This document shows, one piece after another, positions 42,842 to 54,172 of a DNA stretch of 64,000 nt (positions are counted from its first letter, which is position 1; every line of letters begins with the position of its first letter). Source of the DNA: Dermacoccus abyssi (GTDB lineage: Bacteria; Actinomycetota; Actinomycetes; Actinomycetales; Dermatophilaceae); the NCBI RefSeq assembly GCF_034541975.1, contig NZ_JAVYJM010000001.1; one strand, written 5' to 3'. Below the pieces are notes generated by a model. The model searched no databases. It had not been told where the DNA came from and worked only from the letters and a program-made list of their open reading frames with translations. Made by a program: the position numbers and the translations under genes.

Positions 42842-44446
42842 TCAGCGCGTGGGCTGCTCGGTGGCAGCAGTCTCCCGGTTGTCCTCGTTCTCACCGCCGA
42901 GGTGCACGAAATCGCCCTCGACCATGATGCGCTCGATCTCGGCTGCGAGGTCGAGCCCGAGGCGTCCGTAACCCTCCGGGTAGCCGAAGACCTCGTCGAG
43001 CGCTACGCCGCGGCGCACACCGTCCATGAGTTCGAGGTCCTCCGGGCCGATGAGGGCCGGATGTGCCACACCGATCGCGTCGCTGATCTTGAGCAGGTCC
43101 TTGCGCAGGGCCAGGACGTAGTTCGCCATGCGGTGCTTCTTCTGTTGCGGGTCGAGGCCGTGAGCGAGCCACTTGTTCTGCGTGGCCACACCGGTGGGGC
43201 AGGTGTCCTCGTGGCACTTCTGCGTCTGCAGACACCCGATGGCCAGCATCGCCTCACGCGCCACGTTGATCATGTCGGCGCCCATGGCGAAAGCCTGCGT
43301 CGCCGTCAACGGCAGGCCGAGCTTGCCGGAGGCGATGAACACGACGTCGTCGCTCAACCCGGCCTCGTAGAAGGTCTTGTAGACGCGCGAGAACCCGACG
43401 GCCCAGGGGAGAGCGACGGAGTCGGAGAAGACGATGGGCGCGGCACCCGTGCCGCCCTCACCGCCGTCGATCGTGATGAAGTCGACTCCCCGGCGAGGAC
43501 CGTCGGTGCTCGACATGAGGTCCGCGAGACGGTGCCAGAACGCCATCTCGCCGACAGCGGACTTGATGCCGACCGGCAGACCCGTCCTCGTCGCGATGCG
43601 CTCGACGAAGTCGAGCATCGAGTCCTCGTCGTGGAACGCGGTGTGACGGCTGGGGGAGACAACCGTCTTGCCCTCGACGACACCACGGATCTCCGCGATC
43701 TCCTTCGTCACCTTCGTGCCGGGCAGGACGCCACCGAGACCGGGCTTGGCGCCTTGGGAGAGCTTGATCTCGATCGCCTTGACCGGCGCCGACTCGACGA
43801 CGGCCACGAGACGCTCGAGGTCGAACTCGCCGTTCTCGTCACGGCACCCGAAGTAGCCGGTGCCGATCTGGAGAATGAGCTCGCCGCCCTGACGGTGATA
43901 GGTGGACAGGCCGCCCTCGCCCGTGTTGTGCATCGCGCCCGCAAGGTGCACGCCGGCGTTGATCGCCATGATGGCGTTGCCAGACAGCGAGCCAAAACTC
44001 ATCGCCGAGACGTTGACGACGGAGCGGGGGCGGAACGCCTTGGCGCGCCCGCGGGCGCCGCCCAGGACCTTCGCGCAAGGGATGGCGTGATCCTCCGTCT
44101 CGGCCGCCATCGACCGCGCGAAGGTGCGGTGCTTGATGATCGGGTAACCCTGCAGCGTCTCCATGTCATTGTCGGTGCCGAAGCCGGCGTAGTTGTTGAC
44201 GCCCTTGGCGGAGCGGTAGATCCAGGCGCGCTGGTCGCGGCTGAACGGACGCTCCTCGTCGTTGCTCGCGACGACGTACTGGCGCAACTCCGGGCCGATC
44301 AACTCCAGGCCGTAACGGGCGTGACCCAGGACGGGGAAGTTGCGCAGGAGCGAATGATCCTTCTGCGTGAGGTCACGCGCGGCCACACCGGCCGTTGCGA
44401 CGAAAGGCAGGGAGGCGACGATTCGAGACCACTTCATGGCCCCCAT
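42842..44446 (-). CDS. FMN-binding glutamate synthase-like protein (GltB2 domain)
   Basis: The 534-aa protein consists of an N-terminal hydrophobic segment (IVASLPFVATAGVAARD), the segment HSLLRNFPVLGHARYGLE and then an FMN-binding glutamate-synthase barrel: VSAMSFGSLSGNAIMAIN, HNTGEGGLSTYH, IEIKLSQGAKPGLGG, FITIDGGEGGTGAAP. The CLQTQKCHEDTC spacing equals the Fe-S cysteines of GltB (C-x5-C-x4-C). It lacks the glutaminase domain, so it is not a full GltB; the electron donor and substrate are uncertain. The start is ambiguous: ATG 44446, 44437 or 44473 are all possible. Confidence 0.83.
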   Translation of the reverse strand: MGAMKWSRIVASLPFVATAGVAARDLTQKDHSLLRNFPVLGHARYGLELIGPELRQYVVASNDEERPFSRDQRAWIYRSAKGVNNYAGFGTDNDMETLQGYPIIKHRTFARSMAAETEDHAIPCAKVLGGARGRAKAFRPRSVVNVSAMSFGSLSGNAIMAINAGVHLAGAMHNTGEGGLSTYHRQGGELILQIGTGYFGCRDENGEFDLERLVAVVESAPVKAIEIKLSQGAKPGLGGVLPGTKVTKEIAEIRGVVEGKTVVSPSRHTAFHDEDSMLDFVERIATRTGLPVGIKSAVGEMAFWHRLADLMSSTDGPRRGVDFITIDGGEGGTGAAPIVFSDSVALPWAVGFSRVYKTFYEAGLSDDVVFIASGKLGLPLTATQAFAMGADMINVAREAMLAIGCLQTQKCHEDTCPTGVATQNKWLAHGLDPQQKKHRMANYVLALRKDLLKISDAIGVAHPALIGPEDLELMDGVRRGVALDEVFGYPEGYGRLGLDLAAEIERIMVEGDFVHLGGENEDNRETAATEQPTR

Positions 44447-44538
44447 CTGAGCACACCGACGCGTGAAACGCATCACCCCGGCCGTGCCTGATCCGGGGTT
44501 GCGCGCGTACGCGATTCGGGCCGGTGCGCCGCGCCCCC

Positions 44539-44544
44539 TAGACT
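44539..44544 (+). promoter_or_regulatory. -10 box of efp transcription unit
   Basis: TAGACT, followed by 7 nt and an ATG at 44552, the leaderless pattern seen elsewhere in this window, but about 150 nt before efp itself. Confidence 0.55.
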
Positions 44545-44551
44545 GACGGGG

Positions 44552-44644
44552 ATGCCCGTGCGTCTCGTGTGGGTGACAACGACAGAATCAGCAACGACAA
44601 GCGCTGTTCGCCGCCTCCTGGGCGGCATCACAGCGACGACGTGA
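44552..44644 (+). CDS. Putative 30-codon leader peptide upstream of efp
   Basis: ATG 44552 lies 7 nt after a TAGACT box and opens a frame MPVRLVWVTTTESATTSAVR... of 30 codons, stopping at 44642-44644, 52 bp before efp. A hairpin (GCCGCC at 44610-44615 with GGCGGC at 44621-44626) sits inside its 3' half. The arrangement resembles a translated leader ORF. I know of no family; expression is inferred only from the promoter geometry. Confidence 0.35.
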   Translation: MPVRLVWVTTTESATTSAVRRLLGGITATT

Positions 44645-44696
44645 CGTGGCAGACCGGGCCAGGCCCGTGCCGCGCGAGCAACGAAGGCGGAAATCC

Positions 44697-45257
44697 GTGG
44701 CGAGCACGAACGACCTCAAGAACGGCATGGTTCTCAAGATCGACAACGGGCTGTGGTCCGTCGTCGAGTTCCAGCACGTGAAGCCGGGCAAGGGCCCCGC
44801 CTTCGTCCGCACGAAGCTCAAGAACGTCCTCTCGGGCAAGATCGTCGACAAGACCTTCAACGCAGGCGTCAAGGTCGAGACCGCCAACGTCGACCGCTCC
44901 GACATGCAGTACCTGTACCAGGACGGCGGCGACTACGTCTTCATGGACACGAAGACGTACGACCAGATCAACATCCCCGCAGAGACCGTCGGTGACGCTG
45001 CGAACTTCCTCCTCGAGAACCAGGAAGCGATCGTCGCAACGAACGAGGGCACCGTCCTCTACGTCGAGCTGCCGGCCTCCGTCGTCCTCGAGATCACGCA
45101 CACCGAGCCGGGCCTGCAGGGCGACCGCTCCACCGGTGGCACGAAGCCTGCAACGCTGGAGACCGGCGCCGAGATCCAGGTCCCGCTGTTCCTCGAGCAG
45201 GGCACCAAGGTCAAGGTCGACACGCGTGACGGTTCCTACCTGGGCCGCGTCAACTGA
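44697..45257 (+). CDS. efp: Translation elongation factor P
   Basis: The 186-aa protein relieves ribosome stalling at proline runs. Three beta domains are present, with the loop HVKPGKGPAF whose tip residue is Lys32. The PGKGP loop is the actinobacterial type, which works with an unmodified Lys; I see no earp- or epmA-like gene nearby. GTG 44697 is chosen because AAGGCGG lies 6 nt upstream; the longer frame adds an Arg-rich segment untypical of EF-P. Confidence 0.95.
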   Translation: MASTNDLKNGMVLKIDNGLWSVVEFQHVKPGKGPAFVRTKLKNVLSGKIVDKTFNAGVKVETANVDRSDMQYLYQDGGDYVFMDTKTYDQINIPAETVGDAANFLLENQEAIVATNEGTVLYVELPASVVLEITHTEPGLQGDRSTGGTKPATLETGAEIQVPLFLEQGTKVKVDTRDGSYLGRVN

Positions 45258-45260
45258 TTC

Positions 45261-45677
45261 ATGGGCGCTCGCACCAAGGCGCGCAAGCGCGCCCTCGACC
45301 TGCTCTTCGAAGCCGAACAGCGCGGCGTCAACGCCCGTGACCTGCTCGACGAGCGCGTCCTCGCCCCCGTGACCCCGGCGCCGCTGCCGGAGTACACCGC
45401 CGTGCTCGTGCGTGGTGTCGTCGACAACTGGCGATCCATCAACGAGGCGCTCGAGACCTACGCCAAGGGCTGGTCGCTCGAGCGCATGCCAGCCGTCGAC
45501 CGCGCCCTGCTGCGCGTCTCGGCGTACGAGGTGCTCTACGTCGAGGACGTTCCGGACGGCGTCGCCGTCTCCGAGGCGAAGAACCTCGCCACCGAGCTGT
45601 CGACCGACAACTCGCCGCAGTTCATCGGCGGCCTGTTGACGAAGCTCTCCGAGGTCAAGTCCTCGCTCGTCGACTGA
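45261..45677 (+). CDS. nusB: Transcription antitermination factor NusB
   Basis: The 138-aa all-helical protein binds boxA RNA with S10 and helps rRNA transcription. The motifs ARKRALDLLFEAEQRG, LLRVSAYEVLY and DGVAVSEAKNLATELS are typical. It starts 3 bp after the efp stop, forming an efp-nusB operon. Confidence 0.95.
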   Translation: MGARTKARKRALDLLFEAEQRGVNARDLLDERVLAPVTPAPLPEYTAVLVRGVVDNWRSINEALETYAKGWSLERMPAVDRALLRVSAYEVLYVEDVPDGVAVSEAKNLATELSTDNSPQFIGGLLTKLSEVKSSLVD

Positions 45678-45705
45678 AACCCGCCGACTGCAGTTCCGCC
45701 GAAGC

Positions 45706-45735
45706 GCCCGCACCCCATGGAGGGGTTGCGGGCGT
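45706..45735 (+). terminator. Terminator after nusB
   Basis: CGCCCGCACCCC pairs with GGGGTTGCGGGCG (one bulged T), followed by TTT. Confidence 0.75.
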
Positions 45736-45854
45736 TTCGACGTCCGATCAGCTCGCGACCTGCTGGAGGAGGCTAGCGCCGCTGCGTTCGAGCCTGCGGG
45801 CTGGGGTGTCGCTCGGGTCGGTCACGGCCGTCATCCTGTCAGAGGAAGGGCATG

Positions 45855-45860
45855 TAAACT
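45855..45860 (+). promoter_or_regulatory. -10 box of the pyrimidine operon
   Basis: TAAACT; a start at about 45867 gives a leader of about 50 nt that begins just before the PyrR hairpin. Confidence 0.55.
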
Positions 45861-45875
45861 CGGGCGCGGAATCAT

Positions 45876-45911
45876 CCTTTAACGATCCGTCCCGTGAGGC
45901 GGCGAAGGAGG
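45876..45911 (+). promoter_or_regulatory. PyrR-binding hairpin covering the pyrR ribosome-binding site
   Basis: CCGTC (45887-45891) and GGCGG (45898-45902) enclose the hexaloop CCGTGA, which fits the CNGNGA loop of PyrR-binding RNAs. A lower stem joins CCTT (45876-45879) to AAGG (45905-45908), which is part of the Shine-Dalgarno AAGGAGG (45905-45911). PyrR with UMP bound should stabilise the hairpin and block translation of pyrR and coupled genes. Confidence 0.75.
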
Positions 45912-45918
45912 CCTGCGC

Positions 45919-46554
45919 ATGACGCGCGACGACATGGGCGTAACCGGGAACGGGCACCCCGCCGACACCGAATCGGGCCGCGAGGCGGCCGGTTCACCGC
46001 CCGATGTGGGGAGGGTGGTGCTGTCGGCTCCCGAGATCGCGCGAGCTCTGCGCCGCATCTCCCACGAGATCCTCGAACGCAACAAGGGCGCCGACGATCT
46101 CGTCCTCCTCGGCATCCCGACGCGCGGAGCGCACCTCGCCCGCCGCCTCGTTGACGCCCTCAAGGCCGTCGAAGGCGTCGACATCCCCGTCGGCACGCTC
46201 GACGTCACGATGTACCGCGACGATCTGCGCAAGAACCCGGCTCGCGTAGCCCACCACAGTGACATCCCCGCCATTGGCATCGACGAGCGCACCGTCGTCC
46301 TCGTCGACGACGTGCTCTTCTCCGGACGCACGGTCCGCGCCGCTCTCGACGCCCTCGGCGATCTGGGCCGTCCGAAGGCCGTGCGCCTCGCCGTCCTCGT
46401 CGACCGCGGGCACCGCGAACTTCCGATCCGTGCCGACCACGTGGGCAAGAACCTGCCGACCGCCACGAGCGAGCACGTGCGGGTTTCCATCACCGAGATC
46501 GACGGCGCCGACGAGGTTCGCATCTCAGGTTCCGCCGCAAGGAGCGACGCATGA
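45919..46554 (+). CDS. pyrR: Bifunctional pyrimidine operon regulator / uracil phosphoribosyltransferase PyrR
   Basis: The 211-aa protein binds the operon leader RNA when UMP is high and also has uracil phosphoribosyltransferase activity. The PRPP loop is VVLVDDVLFSGRTVRAALDAL; RRISHEILERNKG and LGIPTRGAHLARRL are family signatures. About 30 N-terminal residues are poorly conserved, but ATG 45919 has AAGGAGG 7 nt upstream. It heads the operon with ATGA overlap to pyrB. Confidence 0.95.
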   Translation: MTRDDMGVTGNGHPADTESGREAAGSPPDVGRVVLSAPEIARALRRISHEILERNKGADDLVLLGIPTRGAHLARRLVDALKAVEGVDIPVGTLDVTMYRDDLRKNPARVAHHSDIPAIGIDERTVVLVDDVLFSGRTVRAALDALGDLGRPKAVRLAVLVDRGHRELPIRADHVGKNLPTATSEHVRVSITEIDGADEVRISGSAARSDA

Positions 46555-47486
46555 AGCACCTTCTCTCGGCAGCCGACCTGAGCCGTGACATGGCCGGGCA
46601 GATCCTCGAGACCGCAGGTGCGATGCACGACGTGCAGAACCGCGAGGTCAAGAAGCTCCCCGCGCTACGCGGACGCACCGTCGTCAATCTCTTCTTCGAG
46701 GACTCGACCCGCACCCGCAGTTCCTTCGAGATCGCGGGCAAGTGGCTCTCGGCCGACGTCATCAACGTCAGCGCCAAGGGCTCGAGCGTGAGCAAGGGCG
46801 AGTCGCTGCGCGACACCGTGCTCACGGTCGCCGCCATGGGCGTCGACGGTCTCGTCATCCGCCACATGCGCTCCGGCGCTCCGCTGCAGGTGAGCCAGTG
46901 GGTCGAATGCATGGTGGTCAACGCCGGTGACGGCACCCACGAGCACCCCACACAGGCCCTGCTCGACGCCTACACGATGCAGGCGCAGCTCGGCACGCTC
47001 GAGGGCAAGCACGTCGTCATCGTCGGCGATCTGACGCACAGCCGTGTCGTGCGTTCGAACCTCATCCTGCTCAAGACGCTCGGCGCGCACGTCACGCTCG
47101 TCGCGCCGCCGACGCTCATGCCCAGCGGTATCGCCGCGTGGGCTGGGGCCGACGGATTCGAGACGAGCTACGACCTCGACGCCGTGCTCCCGCACGCCGA
47201 CGCCGTCATGATGCTGCGCGTGCAACGTGAGCGGATGTCGGGCGGTTACTTCCCGACGCCCCGCGAGTACACGGTCGGGTACGGACTCACGCGCGACCGC
47301 CTCGGCCTCCTGCCGGCGCACGCCGTCATCTGCCATCCGGGGCCCATGAACCGCGGCCTCGAGATCAGCCCCGACGCCGCCGACGAAGCGCGTTCCAAGG
47401 TGCTCGACCAGGTCAGCGCAGGTGTTGCCGTGCGCATGAGCGTTCTCTACCACCTGCTCGCCTCGAACGAAGGAGCCGGCGCCTGA
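46551..47486 (+). CDS. pyrB: Aspartate carbamoyltransferase catalytic chain
   Basis: The 311-aa enzyme condenses carbamoyl phosphate with aspartate. It has the carbamoyl-phosphate loop FFEDSTRTRSSFE, the Ser/Lys loop SSVSKGESLRD, HPTQALLDAYT and the HPGPMNRG loop. No regulatory chain (pyrI) is present, as usual in actinobacteria. Overlaps pyrR and pyrC. Confidence 0.97.
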   Translation: MKHLLSAADLSRDMAGQILETAGAMHDVQNREVKKLPALRGRTVVNLFFEDSTRTRSSFEIAGKWLSADVINVSAKGSSVSKGESLRDTVLTVAAMGVDGLVIRHMRSGAPLQVSQWVECMVVNAGDGTHEHPTQALLDAYTMQAQLGTLEGKHVVIVGDLTHSRVVRSNLILLKTLGAHVTLVAPPTLMPSGIAAWAGADGFETSYDLDAVLPHADAVMMLRVQRERMSGGYFPTPREYTVGYGLTRDRLGLLPAHAVICHPGPMNRGLEISPDAADEARSKVLDQVSAGVAVRMSVLYHLLASNEGAGA

Positions 47487-48790
47487 TGGCCAGCACGACC
47501 GACTACCTCATCACCGGCGCCGACGTCGTCGGCAGCGGGGCCGCCGACATCCTCGTGCGCGACGGGCGTATCGCCGAAATCGGTACGGGGCTCGATGTTC
47601 CGTCCGGCATCGAGCGCGTCGACGCCGACGGCCTCGTCGCTCTTCCCGGCCTCGTCGACCTGCACACGCACCTGCGGGAGCCGGGCCGTGAGGACGCCGA
47701 GACGATCCGCACCGGATCGGCCGCCGCCGCAGCCGGTGGCTTCACGGCCGTCTTCGCGATGGCCAACACGAACCCCGTCACCGACACCGCGGAGGCCGCC
47801 GAGCGGATCGCCGAACTGGGGGAGCGCGTCGGTCTCGTCGACGTCCACCCCGTCGGTGCCGTGACGAAGAGCCTCGCCGGTGAGGAGCTCGCCGAGCTCG
47901 GTCTCATGGCGCGCAGCCGCGCCCAGGTGCGCGTGTTCTCCGACGACGGCAAGTGCGTCCACGACGCCCGCCTCATGCGCCGCGCGCTCGAGTACGTCAA
48001 GGCGTTCGACGGCGTTGTCAGCCAGCACGCCCAGGATCCGTTGCTCGCCGACGGCTCCGCGTGCTGCCACGAGGGCGAGGTCTCCGGACGCCTCGGGTTG
48101 CCCGGCTGGCCGGGTGTCGCCGAGGAGGTCATCGTCGCGCGCGACGTGATGCTGGCCCGCCACACGGGCAGCCGCGTGCACATCGCGCACGCCTCCACCG
48201 CGGGCACCGTCGAGGTGCTGCGCTGGGCCAAGTCGCTCGGCATCGACGTCACCGCGGAGGTCACGCCGCACCACCTCATGCTCGAGACCGACCTGCTCGC
48301 CGGGTACGACCCGGTGTTCAAGGTCAACCCGCCGCTGCGTCCCGCGGAGGACATCGAGGCCGTGCGCGAGGCGCTCGCCGACGGCACGATCGACGCCGTC
48401 GCCACCGACCACGCCCCGCACGCCCGCCACGACAAGGAGCACGCCTTCGCCGACGCCGCGTTCGGCATGCTCGGGCTCGAGCAGGCGCTCGCGGTGCTCC
48501 ACACGACGATGGTCGAACCGGGCCGCATGACGTGGGCGCAGGTTGCCGAGGCCACCTCAGCGCGGCCGGCGCGCATCGCCCGCCTGACGTCGCAGGGCGG
48601 CGGCCTCGTGGCCGGTGCCCCCGCGAACATCACCCTCTTCGATCCCGCGGTGACGAACGTCGTCGACCGCGAGGAATCGAAGTCGCTTTCCCGCAACAAC
48701 CCCTGGCACGGACGCACGCTCAAGGGCGCCGTCGCCGCGACGTTCCTGCGCGGACGCCGCACCTTCGCCAACGGAGAGGTTCACCAGTGA
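47486..48790 (+). CDS. pyrC: Dihydroorotase
   Basis: The 434-aa zinc amidohydrolase closes carbamoyl aspartate. Metal ligands are seen in LVDLHTHLREPG, in SQHAQDP and in IAHAST; the catalytic Asp is in ATDHAPHARHDKE. This is the class I type that follows pyrB in Gram-positive operons. It shares one base with the pyrB stop. Confidence 0.96.
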   Translation: MASTTDYLITGADVVGSGAADILVRDGRIAEIGTGLDVPSGIERVDADGLVALPGLVDLHTHLREPGREDAETIRTGSAAAAAGGFTAVFAMANTNPVTDTAEAAERIAELGERVGLVDVHPVGAVTKSLAGEELAELGLMARSRAQVRVFSDDGKCVHDARLMRRALEYVKAFDGVVSQHAQDPLLADGSACCHEGEVSGRLGLPGWPGVAEEVIVARDVMLARHTGSRVHIAHASTAGTVEVLRWAKSLGIDVTAEVTPHHLMLETDLLAGYDPVFKVNPPLRPAEDIEAVREALADGTIDAVATDHAPHARHDKEHAFADAAFGMLGLEQALAVLHTTMVEPGRMTWAQVAEATSARPARIARLTSQGGGLVAGAPANITLFDPAVTNVVDREESKSLSRNNPWHGRTLKGAVAATFLRGRRTFANGEVHQ

Positions 48791-49976
48791 CCACGAACGA
48801 TCAGACCGGCGTTCTCGCCCGGCGTTCCGACGCCGTGCTCGTCCTCGAGGACGGGCGCGTCTTCCGCGGTCGCAGCTACGGCGCCGAGGGTACGACGTTC
48901 GGTGAGGCCGTCTTCTCCACCGGGATGTCCGGCTACCAGGAGACGCTGACCGACCCGAGCTATCACAAGCAGGTCGTCGTCATGACGGCGCCGCACGTCG
49001 GCAACACCGGCATGAACGACGAGGACGAGGAGTCGCGCCGCATCTGGGTGGCCGGCTACGTCGTACGCGACCCCGCCATCCGCCCGTCGAACTGGCGCAG
49101 CGTGCGCACGCTCGAGGACGACCTCGTCGAGCAGGGCATCGTCGGAATCTGCGAGATCGACACGCGCGCCCTCACGCGTCACCTGCGCGAGCGCGGCGCC
49201 ATGCGTGTTGGCGTCTTCTCCGGCGCGGACGCGGACAAGCTGGACTCCGAACTCCTCGAGGCCGTGAAGAATGCGCCGACGATGGAGGGCAGCGAGCTCG
49301 CGTCCGAGGTCGCGACGAAGGAGACCTACGTCGTCCCGGCCCAGGGCGAGAAGAAGTTCACCGTGGCCGCGGTCGACCTCGGCATCAAGTCGAACACCCC
49401 GCGCATGATGAGCGAGCGCGGCATCGAGGTGCACGTCATGCCGGCCACGGCGACGCTCGAGGAGGTGCAGGCGATCGACCCCGACGGTGTGTTCTTCTCG
49501 AACGGCCCCGGCGACCCCGCCACCGCCCCTCAGGTCGGCCTCCTGCGTGACGTACTCGGCGCCGGCATTCCGTACTTCGGCATCTGCTTCGGCAACCAGC
49601 TGCTCGGACGCGCCCTCGGCTTCGGCACGTACAAGCTTAAGTACGGCCACCGCGGCATCAACGTGCCCGTGCTCGACAAGGAGAGCGGCACCGTCGAGAT
49701 CACCGCCCAGAACCACGGCTTCGCCGTCGACGCGCCCATCGAGGGGCACACCGACGCCCCCGCGGACGCCGAGCACGGCACGAGCTTCGGACGCGTCGAG
49801 GTCTCGCACGTGTGCCTCAACGACGACGTCGTCGAGGGGCTTCGCTGCCTCGACATCCCCGCCTTCTCGGTGCAGTACCACCCGGAGGCCGCAGCCGGGC
49901 CGCACGACGCGGCCTACCTGTTCGACCGCTTCGTCGCCATGATGAGCGACCACAACGACGCGAAGGTGAGCGCCTG

Positions 49977-49977
<1 letters not shown>
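48787..49977 (+). CDS. carA: Carbamoyl-phosphate synthase small chain
   Basis: The 396-aa glutaminase subunit has the N-terminal CPSase_sm_chain domain (EGTTFGEAVFSTGMSGYQETLTDPSY) and a class I amidotransferase domain with the nucleophile in YFGICFGNQLLGRAL and His/Glu in QYHPEAAAGPHD. GTG 48787 overlaps the pyrC stop. Confidence 0.96.
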
Positions 49978-53282
<3,305 letters not shown>

Positions 53283-53290
53283 GGCCCGCC

Positions 53291-54172
53291 CTGAACGCAC
53301 GCACGACACCGGACGCGCAGGCGTCGCCGTCGAACGCCGACGGCGTCGTCTCCGTCACGGGTGAGCTCATCGCGACGCGACGCGTCGGTGCTTTCGTCGC
53401 GCACACCTTCGTCGCGCCCGGCATCGCCGAGGCGGCGCGGCCGGGACAGCTCGTTTCGGTGGCGATCGGTGACGAGGCGTCGGCGATCATCACCCGACGC
53501 GCGCTGCCGCTGCGGGCCGTCACTCCCACGGGCACGTTCGGCGGCACCGTCGAGGTCGTCATCGACCCCGACGCCGACGAGGCCAGTGCCTGGCTCGCCG
53601 GGCGACGCCTCCACGACGAGGTGAGCATCCTCGGCCCGCTCGGGCGTGGCTTCCCGCTGCCGTCGCAGCCGGTGCGTGCGGTCGTCGCGGGCGTCGGTGC
53701 CAGCGCGGCGTCGCTCGTGTGGCTCATCACCGAACTGCGTCGAGCGGGGAGCCAGGTGCCGCGCGTCGTCATCGGCGGTCGCGACGACCGTCACCTGCTC
53801 GGTGTCATCGAAGCACGCCGTCTCGTGGGTGACGTCGTCACCGTGGTGCCGGAAGCGGGGGGAGTGACGTCGCTCGAATACCTCGTGCAGGTCGCGCTCG
53901 ATGCCGCGCTCCGAGTAAGTGACGCACCGGTGGTGTACGCCGCCGGCGACGTGTCGGCTCTTGCGGCGATGACGGCGGCCTCCCAGGGTCGAGGGGCAGT
54001 GCTGCAGGGTGCGTTCGACATGCCCATGCCGTGCGGCACCGGCCTGTGTGGTGCGTGCATCGTGCCGGTCGCCGGGGCGTCCGGCGACGTTCGCAGTGTT
54101 CGATGCTGCAGCGAGGGCCCGGTGCTGCCCGGTGACCGCGTCGTCTGGCACGACCTGTTGGAGCAGCGATGA
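53291..54172 (+). CDS. pyrK: Dihydroorotate dehydrogenase electron-transfer subunit (PyrK-like), apparent CTG start
   Basis: The 293-aa protein has an FAD/NAD(P)-reductase-like body (PGQLVSVAIG; GVGASAASLVWLI) and a C-terminal 2Fe-2S site with Cys at 248, 253, 256 and 272/273 (MPCGTGLCGACIVPV ... RCC). The FAD-binding RRP(L)S motif is degenerate (RRALPLR). No ATG, GTG or TTG lies in frame between carB and residue 56. CTG 53291 is preceded by GAGG with a 6-nt gap and is my choice; CTG 53279, overlapping the carB stop, is an alternative. It should pass electrons between PyrD and NAD. Confidence 0.8.
   Translation: MNARTTPDAQASPSNADGVVSVTGELIATRRVGAFVAHTFVAPGIAEAARPGQLVSVAIGDEASAIITRRALPLRAVTPTGTFGGTVEVVIDPDADEASAWLAGRRLHDEVSILGPLGRGFPLPSQPVRAVVAGVGASAASLVWLITELRRAGSQVPRVVIGGRDDRHLLGVIEARRLVGDVVTVVPEAGGVTSLEYLVQVALDAALRVSDAPVVYAAGDVSALAAMTAASQGRGAVLQGAFDMPMPCGTGLCGACIVPVAGASGDVRSVRCCSEGPVLPGDRVVWHDLLEQR

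Noticed and set aside
45748..45957. Minus-strand small ORF between nusB and pyrR
   Set aside because: It has no suitable promoter or ribosome site, crosses the PyrR hairpin and has no recognisable sequence; the pyrimidine operon promoter lies in the same bases.
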